From: Cronobacter sakazakii
Lineage (GTDB): Bacteria; Pseudomonadota; Gammaproteobacteria; Enterobacterales; Enterobacteriaceae
DNA length: 53,457 nucleotides
Assembly: GCF_000982825.1 (NCBI RefSeq)
Contig: NZ_CP011050.1
Location: 1-53,457 of the forward strand
Direction of reading: 5' to 3'
Positions 23,057-32,379 of this stretch are shown here, piece by piece. The translations under genes were made by a program, and so were the position numbers. The notes under the pieces are model-generated. The model made no database searches. It had not been told where the DNA came from and saw only the letters and a program-made list of their open reading frames with translations. The first letter of the stretch is position 1; the number at the start of each line of letters is the position of its first letter.

Positions 23057-24532
23057 TCAGTACTGGGTTTCCGGAATCATTTTCTCCAGTCTGGGCACGG
23101 ATAGGATAAAACGAGTTGAACGTACGTCCGATTCCACCTGCACTCTTCCGTGATGTGCTTCCACGATGGACTTCACAATCGCAAGGCCGATGCCGCTGCC
23201 TTCTCCTTTTCGTTGTCTGGACGGATCTACCCGATAAAAACGGTCAAACAGCCTTGATAAATGCTCTTCAGGGATTGGTTTCCCCGGATTTTCAATCACA
23301 AGGTCAAAAAAGCTCTCCTGCTCTCTTATTGAGACGGTGATTGCCTGTCCCTCCGGGGTATAACGCAGGGCATTGGATAACAGATTATTGATCGCCCTTC
23401 TGAACATTTGTGGATCTCCCTCAACCAGGCAGGGCATCCCGTTAAATTTGAGCGTGATATTGCGTTCTTCGGCCCAGGCTTCGAAAAACTCGAAGACTTT
23501 CATGACTTCCGCTCTGAGGTCAAACATGACCCTGTCAGGTATCAGCTGATTATTATCTGCCTGTGCCAGGAACAGCATATCGCTGACCATTTTGGTCATC
23601 CGGTTATACTCTTCAAGACTGGAATAGAGGACATCCTCAAGTTCCCTCTGTGTTCGATCCTGACTCAGTGCGATTTCAGTCTGCGTCACCAGATTGGTGA
23701 TGGGCGTTCTGATCTCATGCGCGATATCGGCAGAGAAATTGGCCTGGCGGGTAAAGACATCCTCAATCTTTCCAATCATATGATTGAACGAGATAACCAG
23801 TTGCTCCAGCTCAATGGGAACGCGTGTCGGTTCCAGTCGCGCATCAAGATTCTCGGAGGTGATGTTTTTAATGGCATTGCTGACATTACGAAGGGGCAGG
23901 TGCCCCTGACGGACAGCGATTCGAATGATCAGAACAATCAACAGGCTTATCACGACGGCAATCGCAATCAGGTTCTTTTTCAGCGCATCGAGGTAATGGA
24001 GATGGAAATTAATGGATAGGCCAGTCAGCATGACATAGTTCTGCTGTTTGCCCTGAAATATCGCCTGACCAGAGGAGGCGATAATCCTGTATGTTTCCAT
24101 CTTCATTTCGGACCCGGTATCCATCGGTCCCGCAGGATCCTCCACCGTCCAGAGAAAGACATCCCGTGCGCGGCTGTGCTCGCTAAAATCTGCTGAATTC
24201 ACTGCCGGGCGTAGTGCCGCCCCCTGAGCTGAGCTAAAGAGCACTTCACCCCTGGGATTGAGGAGCAAAAGGGCAACGTTGCGGTAGCTGGCAATTGATT
24301 CCTTTATTTTGCTTATTTTTTTATCATCCGGATCCACCGGGGACTGCAGTATACGGTTCAGTGTGGTGCTGATTTGTTGAAGATCGCTGACATCCTGCTC
24401 GGCAAAATGATTTTCAACAGAATGCAGCATAAACCAGGTGAAGGCGATAAAAGCCAGTATCGTGGACAGGCTGATAAAAAAGGTCAGCCGCAGAGCGAGT
24501 GAGAAAGGGCGTCTGGAAGGTTTGCTATGCAT
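23057..24532 (-). CDS. silS: Silver sensor histidine kinase SilS
   Basis: A 491-residue membrane kinase of the CusS family. Two membrane helices (about residues 13-35 and 188-207) enclose a periplasmic sensor loop that binds Ag+/Cu+. A HAMP linker follows, then the phosphoacceptor His272 in SADIAHEIRTPITNL and the ATPase core (NNLLSNALRYTPEG, GSGIGLAIVKSIVEAHHG). It phosphorylates SilR when periplasmic silver or copper rises. It overlaps silR by eight bases and so is translated with it. Confidence 0.95.
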   Translation of the reverse strand: MHSKPSRRPFSLALRLTFFISLSTILAFIAFTWFMLHSVENHFAEQDVSDLQQISTTLNRILQSPVDPDDKKISKIKESIASYRNVALLLLNPRGEVLFSSAQGAALRPAVNSADFSEHSRARDVFLWTVEDPAGPMDTGSEMKMETYRIIASSGQAIFQGKQQNYVMLTGLSINFHLHYLDALKKNLIAIAVVISLLIVLIIRIAVRQGHLPLRNVSNAIKNITSENLDARLEPTRVPIELEQLVISFNHMIGKIEDVFTRQANFSADIAHEIRTPITNLVTQTEIALSQDRTQRELEDVLYSSLEEYNRMTKMVSDMLFLAQADNNQLIPDRVMFDLRAEVMKVFEFFEAWAEERNITLKFNGMPCLVEGDPQMFRRAINNLLSNALRYTPEGQAITVSIREQESFFDLVIENPGKPIPEEHLSRLFDRFYRVDPSRQRKGEGSGIGLAIVKSIVEAHHGRVQVESDVRSTRFILSVPRLEKMIPETQY

Positions 24533-25205
24533 CCGGGACCTCCAGCATGTAGCCCACGCCCCGGACTGTCTGGATCAGCTTTGTCTCGTAATCGTTGTCT
24601 ATTTTAGCGCGGAGTCGCTTTACTGCGACATCGATTGCATTAGTGTCGCTGTCAAAATTCATGTCCCAGACCTGAGAGGCAATCAGGGAGCGGGGAAGAA
24701 CCTCTCCCTGATGGCGAATGAAGAATTCCAGCAGGCTGAACTCTTTACTGGTGAGCACAATGCGGTTTCCGGCGCGACTGACTTTTCTGGATACGAGATC
24801 AATCGAGAGGTCAGCCACCTTAAACTGGCTTTCCGTGATCATCGTGTTTCCCCGCCTCAGAAGGGTTCTCACCCGGGCGAGCAGTTCGGCAAACGCAAAG
24901 GGTTTAACCAGATAATCGTCCGCACCCAGTTCCAGTCCTTTGACCCTATGTTCGATCGTGCCGAGGGCTGTCAGCAGTAAGACCGGCATACCCTTTCCGG
25001 CAGTGCGCAGCATGCGGATGATATCCCAGCCGTTCACATCAGGTAGCATGATATCCAGAATGACTAAATCATACTCGGCTGTCATGGCGAGATGATATCC
25101 GGTAAGACCATTATCAGCGTGATCCACTACGAACCCTGCCTCTGTAAGCCCTTTGCTGAGATATTCACCTGTTTTAATTTCGTCTTCGACGATCAATATT
25201 TTCAT
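24525..25205 (-). CDS. silR: Silver response regulator SilR
   Basis: A 226-residue OmpR/PhoB-type regulator. The receiver domain has the acidic pair in IVEDE and the phosphorylated Asp51 (LVILDIMLPD), and the C-terminal winged helix ends in DVAVKRLRAKIDNDYETKLIQTVRGVGYML. It activates silCFBA and silE, presumably at the AATGACAA-type repeats at 25275-25292 and 23026-23043. It is divergent from silC and heads the silRS pair. Confidence 0.95.
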   Translation of the reverse strand: MKILIVEDEIKTGEYLSKGLTEAGFVVDHADNGLTGYHLAMTAEYDLVILDIMLPDVNGWDIIRMLRTAGKGMPVLLLTALGTIEHRVKGLELGADDYLVKPFAFAELLARVRTLLRRGNTMITESQFKVADLSIDLVSRKVSRAGNRIVLTSKEFSLLEFFIRHQGEVLPRSLIASQVWDMNFDSDTNAIDVAVKRLRAKIDNDYETKLIQTVRGVGYMLEVPDA

Positions 25206-25274
25206 CTTGCTCCCCGGCTGGCTGCTAATGTCATTCTATTGCGCCCACGATCGTTATCAACGGATTACAGCAAA

Positions 25275-25292
25275 AATGACAACATTGTCATT
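25275..25292. promoter_or_regulatory. SilR-type box between silR and silC
   Basis: AATGACAA-CA-TTGTCATT is a perfect inverted repeat with a two-base spacer in the divergent silR/silC region. It matches the CusR-type copper box of E. coli cus. It would drive silCFBA and may also control silRS. Confidence 0.82.
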
Positions 25293-25394
25293 ATCCTGTC
25301 ACTCGGCAAACAGAGAGCGTTAGGTAAAGTACCCCTATCAATACTCTGGACTTCATTTGAACCATTTACCAGGTCTGCCTGGACGAGAAGCGTT

Positions 25395-26780
25395 ATGTTC
25401 AAATTAAAATTACTCAGCATTAGCACGATATTCATCCTGGCAGGCTGCGTGTCGCTTGCGCCTGAATATCAGCGGCCCGCAGCACCGGTACCCCAGCAGT
25501 TTTCACTGTCCCATAACAGCCTGACGCCAGCGGTAAATGGCTATCAGGATACGGGCTGGCGTAACTTTTTTGTCGATCCCCAGGTTACCCGGTTGATCGG
25601 TGAAGCTCTGACTAATAACCGTGATTTGAGAATGGCTGCCCTGAAGGTTGAAGAGGCCCGAGCCCAGTTCAACGTCACGGATGCAGATCGTTATCCCCAG
25701 CTGAATGCCTCATCCGGGATAACATACAGCGGTGGTCTGAAAGGTGACAAGCCGACCACACAGGAGTACGACGCGAGACTGGAGCTCAGCTATGAGCTCG
25801 ATTTTTTCGGCAAACTTAAGAACATGAGTGATGCTGACCGCCAGAACTACTTTGCCAGCGAAGAAGCCCGTCGGGCCGTACACATCCTGCTGGTCTCCAA
25901 CGTTTCACAGAGCTATTTCAGCCAGCAACTGGCGTACGAACAACTCCGTATTGCGCGGGAAACGCTGAAAAATTATGAACAGTCCTATGCTTTCGTTGAG
26001 CAACAGCTCGTGACCGGGAGTACGAACGTTCTGGCACTTGAACAGGCGAGAGGACAAATCGAAAGTACCCGCGCCGAAATAGCCAAACGAGAAGGCGATC
26101 TGGCTCAGGCAAACAATGCCCTGCAACTGGTGCTGGGAACGTACCGCGCACTTCCGTCAGAAAAAGGGATGAAAGGCGGGGAGATCGCACCAGTAAAATT
26201 GCCACCAAATCTATCTTCACAAATTTTGCTGCAGCGACCGGATATTATGGAAGCGGAATATCAGCTGAAAGCGGCTGATGCCAATATTGGCGCAGCGCGA
26301 GCGGCCTTTTTCCCCTCAATTACCCTGACCAGTGGTCTTTCCGCAAGCAGTACGGAGCTGTCAAGCCTGTTTACGTCAGGAAGTGGAATGTGGAATTTTA
26401 TCCCTAAAATTGAAATTCCTATTTTTAATGCTGGCAGGAATAAAGCCAATCTGAAGCTGGCTGAAATTCGCCAGCAACAATCGGTGGTTAATTACGAACA
26501 AAAAATTCAGTCAGCCTTTAAGGATGTTTCCGACACGCTTGCGCTGCGCGACAGCCTTAGCCAGCAACTTGAGTCACAGCAGCGTTATCTTGATTCACTT
26601 CAGATAACTCTCCAGCGTGCCAGAGGATTATATGCAAGTGGTGCTGTCAGTTACATCGAAGTGCTGGATGCAGAACGTTCCCTCTTCGCTACGCAGCAAA
26701 CCATTCTCGATCTTACCTATTCCCGACAGGTTAACGAAATTAATCTGTTTACCGCGCTGGGTGGCGGTTGGGTAGAGTAA
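25395..26780 (+). CDS. silC: Outer-membrane channel SilC
   Basis: A 461-residue lipoprotein of the TolC/CusC outer-membrane factor family. The signal ends in a lipobox (ILAGC) and the mature part carries the duplicated coiled-coil hairpins of the family (DLRMAALKVEEARAQF, LALEQARGQIESTRAEIAKREGD). It forms the outer-membrane end of the SilCBA pump. The ATG at 25395 is chosen because it starts the signal peptide; the frame is open further upstream across the promoter. First gene of silCFBA. Confidence 0.95.
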   Translation: MFKLKLLSISTIFILAGCVSLAPEYQRPAAPVPQQFSLSHNSLTPAVNGYQDTGWRNFFVDPQVTRLIGEALTNNRDLRMAALKVEEARAQFNVTDADRYPQLNASSGITYSGGLKGDKPTTQEYDARLELSYELDFFGKLKNMSDADRQNYFASEEARRAVHILLVSNVSQSYFSQQLAYEQLRIARETLKNYEQSYAFVEQQLVTGSTNVLALEQARGQIESTRAEIAKREGDLAQANNALQLVLGTYRALPSEKGMKGGEIAPVKLPPNLSSQILLQRPDIMEAEYQLKAADANIGAARAAFFPSITLTSGLSASSTELSSLFTSGSGMWNFIPKIEIPIFNAGRNKANLKLAEIRQQQSVVNYEQKIQSAFKDVSDTLALRDSLSQQLESQQRYLDSLQITLQRARGLYASGAVSYIEVLDAERSLFATQQTILDLTYSRQVNEINLFTALGGGWVE

Positions 26781-26808
26781 ATTTATTTAATTAATCAGGA
26801 AATTAAAA

Positions 26809-27162
26809 ATGCGTAATTCACTTAAAGCCGTTTTATTTGGTGCCTTCTCTGTCATGTTTTCTGCCGGTCTTCATGCTGAAACACATCAGCATGGCGATAT
26901 GAATGCTGCCAGTGATGCTTCGGTACAGCAGGTTATCAAGGGCACCGGTGTCGTTAAAGACATTGATATGAATAGTAAAAAGATTACCATTTCGCACGAA
27001 GCAATCCCTGCTGTGGGCTGGCCTGCAATGACCATGCGCTTCACTTTTGTTAATGCAGACGACGCTATCAATGCCCTGAAAACCGGCAACCATGTCGATT
27101 TCTCGTTTATTCAGCAGGGCAATATCTCCTTACTCAAAAGCATTAACGTTACGCAATCCTGA
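26809..27162 (+). CDS. silF: Periplasmic metallochaperone SilF
   Basis: A 117-residue CusF-like protein with signal peptide ending VMFSAGLHA. The mature domain is a small beta barrel; the metal site uses His in ISHEAIPAVG, Trp in GWPAMTMRF and the two following Met residues, as in CusF, where Trp stacks on Cu(I)/Ag(I). It delivers the ion to SilB. It lies 28 bases after silC. Confidence 0.93.
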   Translation: MRNSLKAVLFGAFSVMFSAGLHAETHQHGDMNAASDASVQQVIKGTGVVKDIDMNSKKITISHEAIPAVGWPAMTMRFTFVNADDAINALKTGNHVDFSFIQQGNISLLKSINVTQS

Positions 27163-27275
27163 TTATCAGTCCGGAGCGAATACATCCAGTGCGCCTGAAC
27201 ATTCATTAAGGGATTACTGTGAATGAATGATCGGGCGCATATGCCAGGTGTTTTGATTTTTCAGCGAGAAATTGT

Positions 27276-28568
27276 ATGGCTTCTTTAAAGATAAAATATG
27301 CTGCAATAATTATCAGCAGCCTCATAGCAGGAGGGCTGATATCGGTTACTGCCTGGCAGTATGTAAACTCATCACAAAAAACAGTACAAACCGAACAAAA
27401 GGCACCGGAGCGAAAGGTACTTTTCTGGTATGACCCGATGAAACCGGATACCAAATTTGATAAACCCGGAAAATCTCCCTTTATGGATATGGACCTGGTG
27501 CCAAAATATGCTGATGAAAGCGGCGATAAAAGCAGTGGCGGGATCCGTATCGATCCAACGCAGGTTCAGAATCTGGGATTAAAAACGCAAAAAGTCACGC
27601 GAGGAATGCTGAATTATTCTCAGACAATCCCGGCTAATGTCAGTTACAACGAGTATCAGTTTGTCATTGTGCAGGCGCGCTCTGACGGTTTCGTCGAAAA
27701 AGTGTATCCCCTGACGATTGGCGATCATGTGAAGAAAGGCACTCCGCTTATCGATATCACCATTCCTGAATGGGTTGAGGCACAAAGTGAGTTCCTGCTG
27801 TTATCCGGTACAGGCGGTACGTCAACCCAGATAAAAGGGGTTCTGGAGCGACTTCGTCTAGCTGGTATGCCGGAAGAGGATATTCAAAGGCTGCGTTCAA
27901 CCCGCACAATCCAGACCCGTTTTACCATTAAAGCACCTATTGATGGTGTCATTACTGCGTTTGACCTGCGCACCGGAATGAATATTTCGAAAGATAAAGT
28001 AGTGGCTCAGATTCAGGGGATGGACCCGGTCTGGATCAGCGCTGCAGTGCCAGAATCTATCGCATATCTGCTGAAAGATACGTCGCAGTTTGAAATTTCG
28101 GTACCGGCTTATCCGGATAAAACATTCCATGTCGAAAAATGGAACATTCTTCCCAGCGTGGATCAGACAACCCGTACGCTTCAGGTCCGTCTCCAGGTTT
28201 CTAATAAGGATGAGTTTCTCAAGCCGGGCATGAATGCCTATCTGAAACTGAATACCAAGAGCCAGGAGATGCTGCTGATACCAAGCCAGGCCGTTATCGA
28301 TACCGGCAAAGAACAGCGCGTGATTACTGTTGATGATGAAGGCAAGTTTGTGCCGAAACAGATCCACGTTCTGCATGAATCACAGCAACAGTCCGGCATT
28401 GGCTCCGGCCTGAATGAAGGCGATACCGTGGTGGTCAGTGGCCTGTTCCTCATTGACTCCGAAGCCAATATTACGGGCGCGCTGGAACGTATGCGCCACC
28501 CTGAAAAAACAGAAAACAGTATGCCAGCAATGTCTGAGCAGCCTGTAAATATGCATTCAGGGCACTGA
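27276..28568 (+). CDS. silB: Membrane fusion protein SilB
   Basis: A 430-residue periplasmic adaptor of the CusB type, anchored by one N-terminal hydrophobic segment (YAAIIISSLIAGGLISVTAW). A heavy-metal-binding stretch (FWYDPMKPDTKF...GKSPFMDMDLVPKY) precedes the barrel-sandwich and beta-barrel domains. The Met residues in this stretch accept Ag(I)/Cu(I) from SilF. It links SilA with SilC. A 113-base gap separates it from silF. Confidence 0.94.
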   Translation: MASLKIKYAAIIISSLIAGGLISVTAWQYVNSSQKTVQTEQKAPERKVLFWYDPMKPDTKFDKPGKSPFMDMDLVPKYADESGDKSSGGIRIDPTQVQNLGLKTQKVTRGMLNYSQTIPANVSYNEYQFVIVQARSDGFVEKVYPLTIGDHVKKGTPLIDITIPEWVEAQSEFLLLSGTGGTSTQIKGVLERLRLAGMPEEDIQRLRSTRTIQTRFTIKAPIDGVITAFDLRTGMNISKDKVVAQIQGMDPVWISAAVPESIAYLLKDTSQFEISVPAYPDKTFHVEKWNILPSVDQTTRTLQVRLQVSNKDEFLKPGMNAYLKLNTKSQEMLLIPSQAVIDTGKEQRVITVDDEGKFVPKQIHVLHESQQQSGIGSGLNEGDTVVVSGLFLIDSEANITGALERMRHPEKTENSMPAMSEQPVNMHSGH

Positions 28569-28578
28569 GGAGACGACG

Positions 28579-31500
28579 ATGATTGAATGGATTATCCGGC
28601 GCTCTGTCGCCAACCGTTTCCTGGTCATGATGGGCGCACTGTTTCTCAGCATCTGGGGCACATGGACGATAATTAACACGCCGGTCGATGCGCTGCCTGA
28701 CCTGTCAGATGTGCAGGTCATTATTAAAACCAGCTATCCCGGACAGGCCCCGCAGATTGTAGAAAACCAGGTCACCTATCCGCTTACCACCACCATGCTG
28801 TCCGTACCTGGCGCAAAAACCGTGCGTGGCTTTTCACAGTTCGGTGATTCGTATGTGTATGTCATTTTTGAAGACGGCACCGATCTGTACTGGGCCCGTT
28901 CGCGCGTGCTGGAATACCTGAATCAGGTTCAGGGCAAACTGCCTGCGGGTGTGAGCTCTGAAATCGGCCCGGACGCCACGGGAGTGGGCTGGATATTTGA
29001 ATATGCCCTTGTCGATCGCAACGGAAAACACGACCTTTCAGAACTGCGCTCTCTGCAGGACTGGTTCCTGAAATTTGAGCTGAAAACCATCCCGAACGTG
29101 GCTGAGGTCGCTTCGGTTGGCGGCGTGGTGAAACAGTACCAGATTCAGGTCAATCCGGTAAAACTGTCCCAGTACGGTATCAGCCTGCCCGAAGTGAAAC
29201 AGGCACTTGAATCGTCTAACCAGGAGGCCGGTGGCTCATCCGTTGAAATGGCCGAAGCGGAGTATATGGTCCGTGCCAGCGGTTATCTTCAGAGCATTGA
29301 TGATTTTAATAACATCGTCCTGAAAACAGGTGAGAACGGCGTGCCGGTTTATCTGCGGGATGTTGCCCGCGTGCAGACCGGGCCCGAAATGAGGCGTGGT
29401 ATTGCCGAGCTGAACGGCCAGGGAGAAGTCGCTGGCGGCGTGGTGATCCTGCGGTCGGGTAAAAATGCGCGCGACGTTATCACGGCAGTGAGGGATAAAC
29501 TGGAGACGCTGAAGGCCAGCCTGCCGGAAGGCGTTGAAATCGTGACCACCTACGATCGCAGCCAGTTAATCGACCGGGCGATTGATAACCTCAGTTCCAA
29601 ACTTCTGGAAGAGTTTATCGTGGTGGCCATCGTCTGTGCTCTGTTCCTGTGGCACGTACGTTCTGCCCTGGTGGCGATTATCTCTCTGCCGCTTGGCCTG
29701 TGTATCGCCTTTATCGTCATGCACTTCCAGGGACTGAACGCCAATATCATGTCGCTGGGAGGGATAGCGATTGCCGTCGGTGCGATGGTGGATGCCGCCA
29801 TTGTGATGATTGAAAATGCGCACAAACGGCTTGAGGAGTGGGATCATCAGCATCCGGGTGAGCAGATTGACAACGCCACCCGCTGGAAGGTGATTACCGA
29901 CGCCTCCGTGGAAGTGGGACCCGCGTTGTTCATTAGCCTGCTGATCATCACCCTGTCCTTTATTCCTATCTTTACCCTGGAAGGGCAGGAAGGTCGTCTG
30001 TTTGGCCCGCTGGCATTCACGAAAACGTACTCCATGGCGGGAGCGGCCGCACTGGCCATCATCGTCATTCCTATTCTGATGGGATTCTGGATCCGGGGGA
30101 AAATTCCTGCCGAGACAAGTAACCCCCTGAACCGGGTGCTGATCAAAGCGTATCATCCTTTGCTGCTGCGGGTCCTCCACTGGCCAAAAACAACTCTGCT
30201 GGTTGCGGCCTTGTCCATTTTCACGGTTATCTGGCCACTGAGTCAGGTGGGCGGTGAATTTCTGCCGAAGATTAACGAGGGCGATCTGCTGTATATGCCG
30301 TCGACCTTGCCTGGCGTCTCTCCGGCAGAAGCTGCAGCGCTCCTGCAGACAACAGACAAGTTAATCAAAAGCGTTCCTGAAGTGGCTTCTGTATTTGGCA
30401 AGACCGGTAAAGCAGAGACCGCAACGGATTCCGCGCCGCTCGAAATGGTGGAAACCACGATCCAGCTCAAACCTGAGGATCAGTGGCGTCCCGGCATGAC
30501 AATTGACAAGATTATTGATGAACTCGACAGGACAGTCCGTTTACCGGGTCTGGCAAACCTCTGGGTGCCGCCTATCCGTAACCGTATTGATATGCTCTCA
30601 ACCGGGATCAAAAGCCCGATAGGTATCAAAGTGTCCGGGACTGTTCTGTCCGATATCGACGCGACGGCGCAGAGTATCGAGGCGGTAGCCAAAACCGTGC
30701 CTGGCGTGGTGTCTGTCCTGGCTGAGCGACTTGAGGGCGGGCGCTACATCGATATCGATATCAACCGGGAGAAAGCCTCCCGCTACGGGATGACGGTAGG
30801 TGATGTCCAGCTGTTCGTCTCTTCAGCAATCGGAGGTGCTATGGTGGGTGAGACGGTTGAAGGGGTGGCCCGGTACCCTATTAACATTCGCTACCCGCAG
30901 GATTACCGGAACAGTCCGCAGGCGCTGAAACAGATGCCGATCCTGACCCCGATGAAGCAGCAGATCACGCTGGGCGATGTCGCGGATATTAACGTCGTTT
31001 CTGGACCAACCATGCTGAAAACCGAAAATGCCCGGCCAGCCAGCTGGATTTATGTTGATGCCCGCGGCAGGGACATGGTGTCGGTGGTTAACGACATTAA
31101 GACGGCCATCAGCGAGAAAGTGAAACTGAGACCGGGAACCAGTGTGGCATTCTCCGGACAGTTTGAACTGCTTGAGCATGCCAACAAGAAACTGAAGCTG
31201 ATGGTGCCGATGACGGTGATGATCATTTTCATCCTGTTGTATCTGGCATTCCGCCGGGTTGACGAAGCCCTGCTGATCCTGATGAGCCTGCCGTTCGCCC
31301 TGGTTGGCGGAATATGGTTCCTGTACTGGCAGGGCTTCCATATGTCAGTGGCGACCGGAACCGGGTTTATCGCCCTGGCCGGGGTGGCAGCAGAGTTTGG
31401 CGTGGTCATGCTGATGTATCTGCGTCATGCCATTGAAGCGCACCCGGAATTGTCCCGTAAAGAGACGTTCACACCGGAAGGTCTTGATGAAGCCCTCTAT

Positions 31501-31725
31501 CATGGTGCCGTACTGCGTGTCCGGCCGAAAGCCATGACCGTGGCGGTGATCATTGCGGGTCTGCTGCCAATACTCTGGGGAACCGGCGCAGGTTCAGAAG
31601 TCATGAGCCGTATTGCTGCGCCAATGATTGGTGGGATGATCACGGCTCCGCTGCTGTCCCTGTTCATTATTCCTGCCGCCTACAAATTAATCTGGCTGCG
31701 CAGACATAAAAAAAGCGTGTCATAA
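28579..31725 (+). CDS. silA: Heavy-metal RND pump SilA
   Basis: A 1048-residue inner-membrane RND transporter of the CusA type, driven by proton influx. The three methionines that bind Cu(I)/Ag(I) in CusA are at the same positions here: Met573 (LLYMPST), Met623 (PLEMVET) and Met672 (IDMLSTG). Twelve membrane helices in the usual 1+5 / 1+5 pattern and two large periplasmic loops are visible. It exports Ag+ and Cu+ from the periplasm through SilB and SilC. It begins ten bases after silB. Confidence 0.96.
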   Translation: MIEWIIRRSVANRFLVMMGALFLSIWGTWTIINTPVDALPDLSDVQVIIKTSYPGQAPQIVENQVTYPLTTTMLSVPGAKTVRGFSQFGDSYVYVIFEDGTDLYWARSRVLEYLNQVQGKLPAGVSSEIGPDATGVGWIFEYALVDRNGKHDLSELRSLQDWFLKFELKTIPNVAEVASVGGVVKQYQIQVNPVKLSQYGISLPEVKQALESSNQEAGGSSVEMAEAEYMVRASGYLQSIDDFNNIVLKTGENGVPVYLRDVARVQTGPEMRRGIAELNGQGEVAGGVVILRSGKNARDVITAVRDKLETLKASLPEGVEIVTTYDRSQLIDRAIDNLSSKLLEEFIVVAIVCALFLWHVRSALVAIISLPLGLCIAFIVMHFQGLNANIMSLGGIAIAVGAMVDAAIVMIENAHKRLEEWDHQHPGEQIDNATRWKVITDASVEVGPALFISLLIITLSFIPIFTLEGQEGRLFGPLAFTKTYSMAGAAALAIIVIPILMGFWIRGKIPAETSNPLNRVLIKAYHPLLLRVLHWPKTTLLVAALSIFTVIWPLSQVGGEFLPKINEGDLLYMPSTLPGVSPAEAAALLQTTDKLIKSVPEVASVFGKTGKAETATDSAPLEMVETTIQLKPEDQWRPGMTIDKIIDELDRTVRLPGLANLWVPPIRNRIDMLSTGIKSPIGIKVSGTVLSDIDATAQSIEAVAKTVPGVVSVLAERLEGGRYIDIDINREKASRYGMTVGDVQLFVSSAIGGAMVGETVEGVARYPINIRYPQDYRNSPQALKQMPILTPMKQQITLGDVADINVVSGPTMLKTENARPASWIYVDARGRDMVSVVNDIKTAISEKVKLRPGTSVAFSGQFELLEHANKKLKLMVPMTVMIIFILLYLAFRRVDEALLILMSLPFALVGGIWFLYWQGFHMSVATGTGFIALAGVAAEFGVVMLMYLRHAIEAHPELSRKETFTPEGLDEALYHGAVLRVRPKAMTVAVIIAGLLPILWGTGAGSEVMSRIAAPMIGGMITAPLLSLFIIPAAYKLIWLRRHKKSVS

Positions 31726-31730
31726 CCCTG

Positions 31731-31757
31731 AAAGGGCGCCCCCAGTGGGCGTCCTTC
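31731..31757 (+). terminator. Hairpin after silA
   Basis: AAGGGCGCCC and GGGCGTCCTT pair with a five-base loop (one mismatch). There is no long T-run, so it probably weakens read-through or protects the silCFBA mRNA end and does not stop transcription fully. Confidence 0.5.
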
Positions 31758-31811
31758 TGCACTGATTCACCCTGACGTCAGGGTTTATATCGATAATATA
31801 CAGAGGTGAGT

Positions 31812-32252
31812 ATGAAAAAAGTGGTTCTAATGGCCCTGGCTCTCGGCCTGTCACTGCCTGCAATGGCGAGTGAAAAAGTCATTGATATGTACAAATCTGA
31901 AAACTGTGGCTGTTGTTCCCTGTGGGGCAAAGCGATGGAAAAAGACAGGTTCGAAGTGCGAACTCACGTCATGAATGATCAGGCGCTGTCAGCCCTGAAA
32001 GAAAAGCATGCTGTTCCTGCTGGACTACGAAGTTGTCATACCGCGGTTGTAGGTAATTTGATCATTGAAGGCCATGTGCCTGCGGCAACGATACATAAGG
32101 CCATGCAGTCTGGTTCGGGTATATACGGTCTCGCCACCCCCGGTATGCCAGCAGGAAGTCCGGGAATGGAGATGGGGGCCCGAAAAGAGGCTTACGATGT
32201 TATCGCATTCTCACCGGAGGGCAGTAAAAAAGTCTTCCAGCGAATCGAATAG
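31812..32252 (+). CDS. silG: DUF411 metal-binding protein (ORF105/CopG type)
   Basis: A 146-residue secreted protein of the DUF411 family with signal peptide MKKVVLMALALGLSLPAMA. The thioredoxin-like core carries the CGCCSLWG motif (Cys-x-Cys-Cys) and later GLRSCHTAVVGN, with further Met/His residues. Relatives (CopG) cycle copper between oxidation states; in the sil cluster the gene is known as ORF105 or silG. The ATG at 31812 follows GAGG by five bases; a GTG at 31806 overlaps the ribosome site. Confidence 0.88.
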   Translation: MKKVVLMALALGLSLPAMASEKVIDMYKSENCGCCSLWGKAMEKDRFEVRTHVMNDQALSALKEKHAVPAGLRSCHTAVVGNLIIEGHVPAATIHKAMQSGSGIYGLATPGMPAGSPGMEMGARKEAYDVIAFSPEGSKKVFQRIE

Positions 32253-32379
32253 TCAGCGGAACGGCTGATAACGGGACGCCGGCAGCAGGCACTCTTATGC
32301 CGGCGGCATTCGTGGTAATCGCATCCATGACATATCCTGAAGACAGAAAATGCTTCAGATATGCATAAGGAGAGTTACT

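Noticed and set aside
29566..30180. Minus-strand frame of 204 codons inside silA
   Set aside because: Antisense shadow of the highly conserved silA; no start signals and low-complexity composition.
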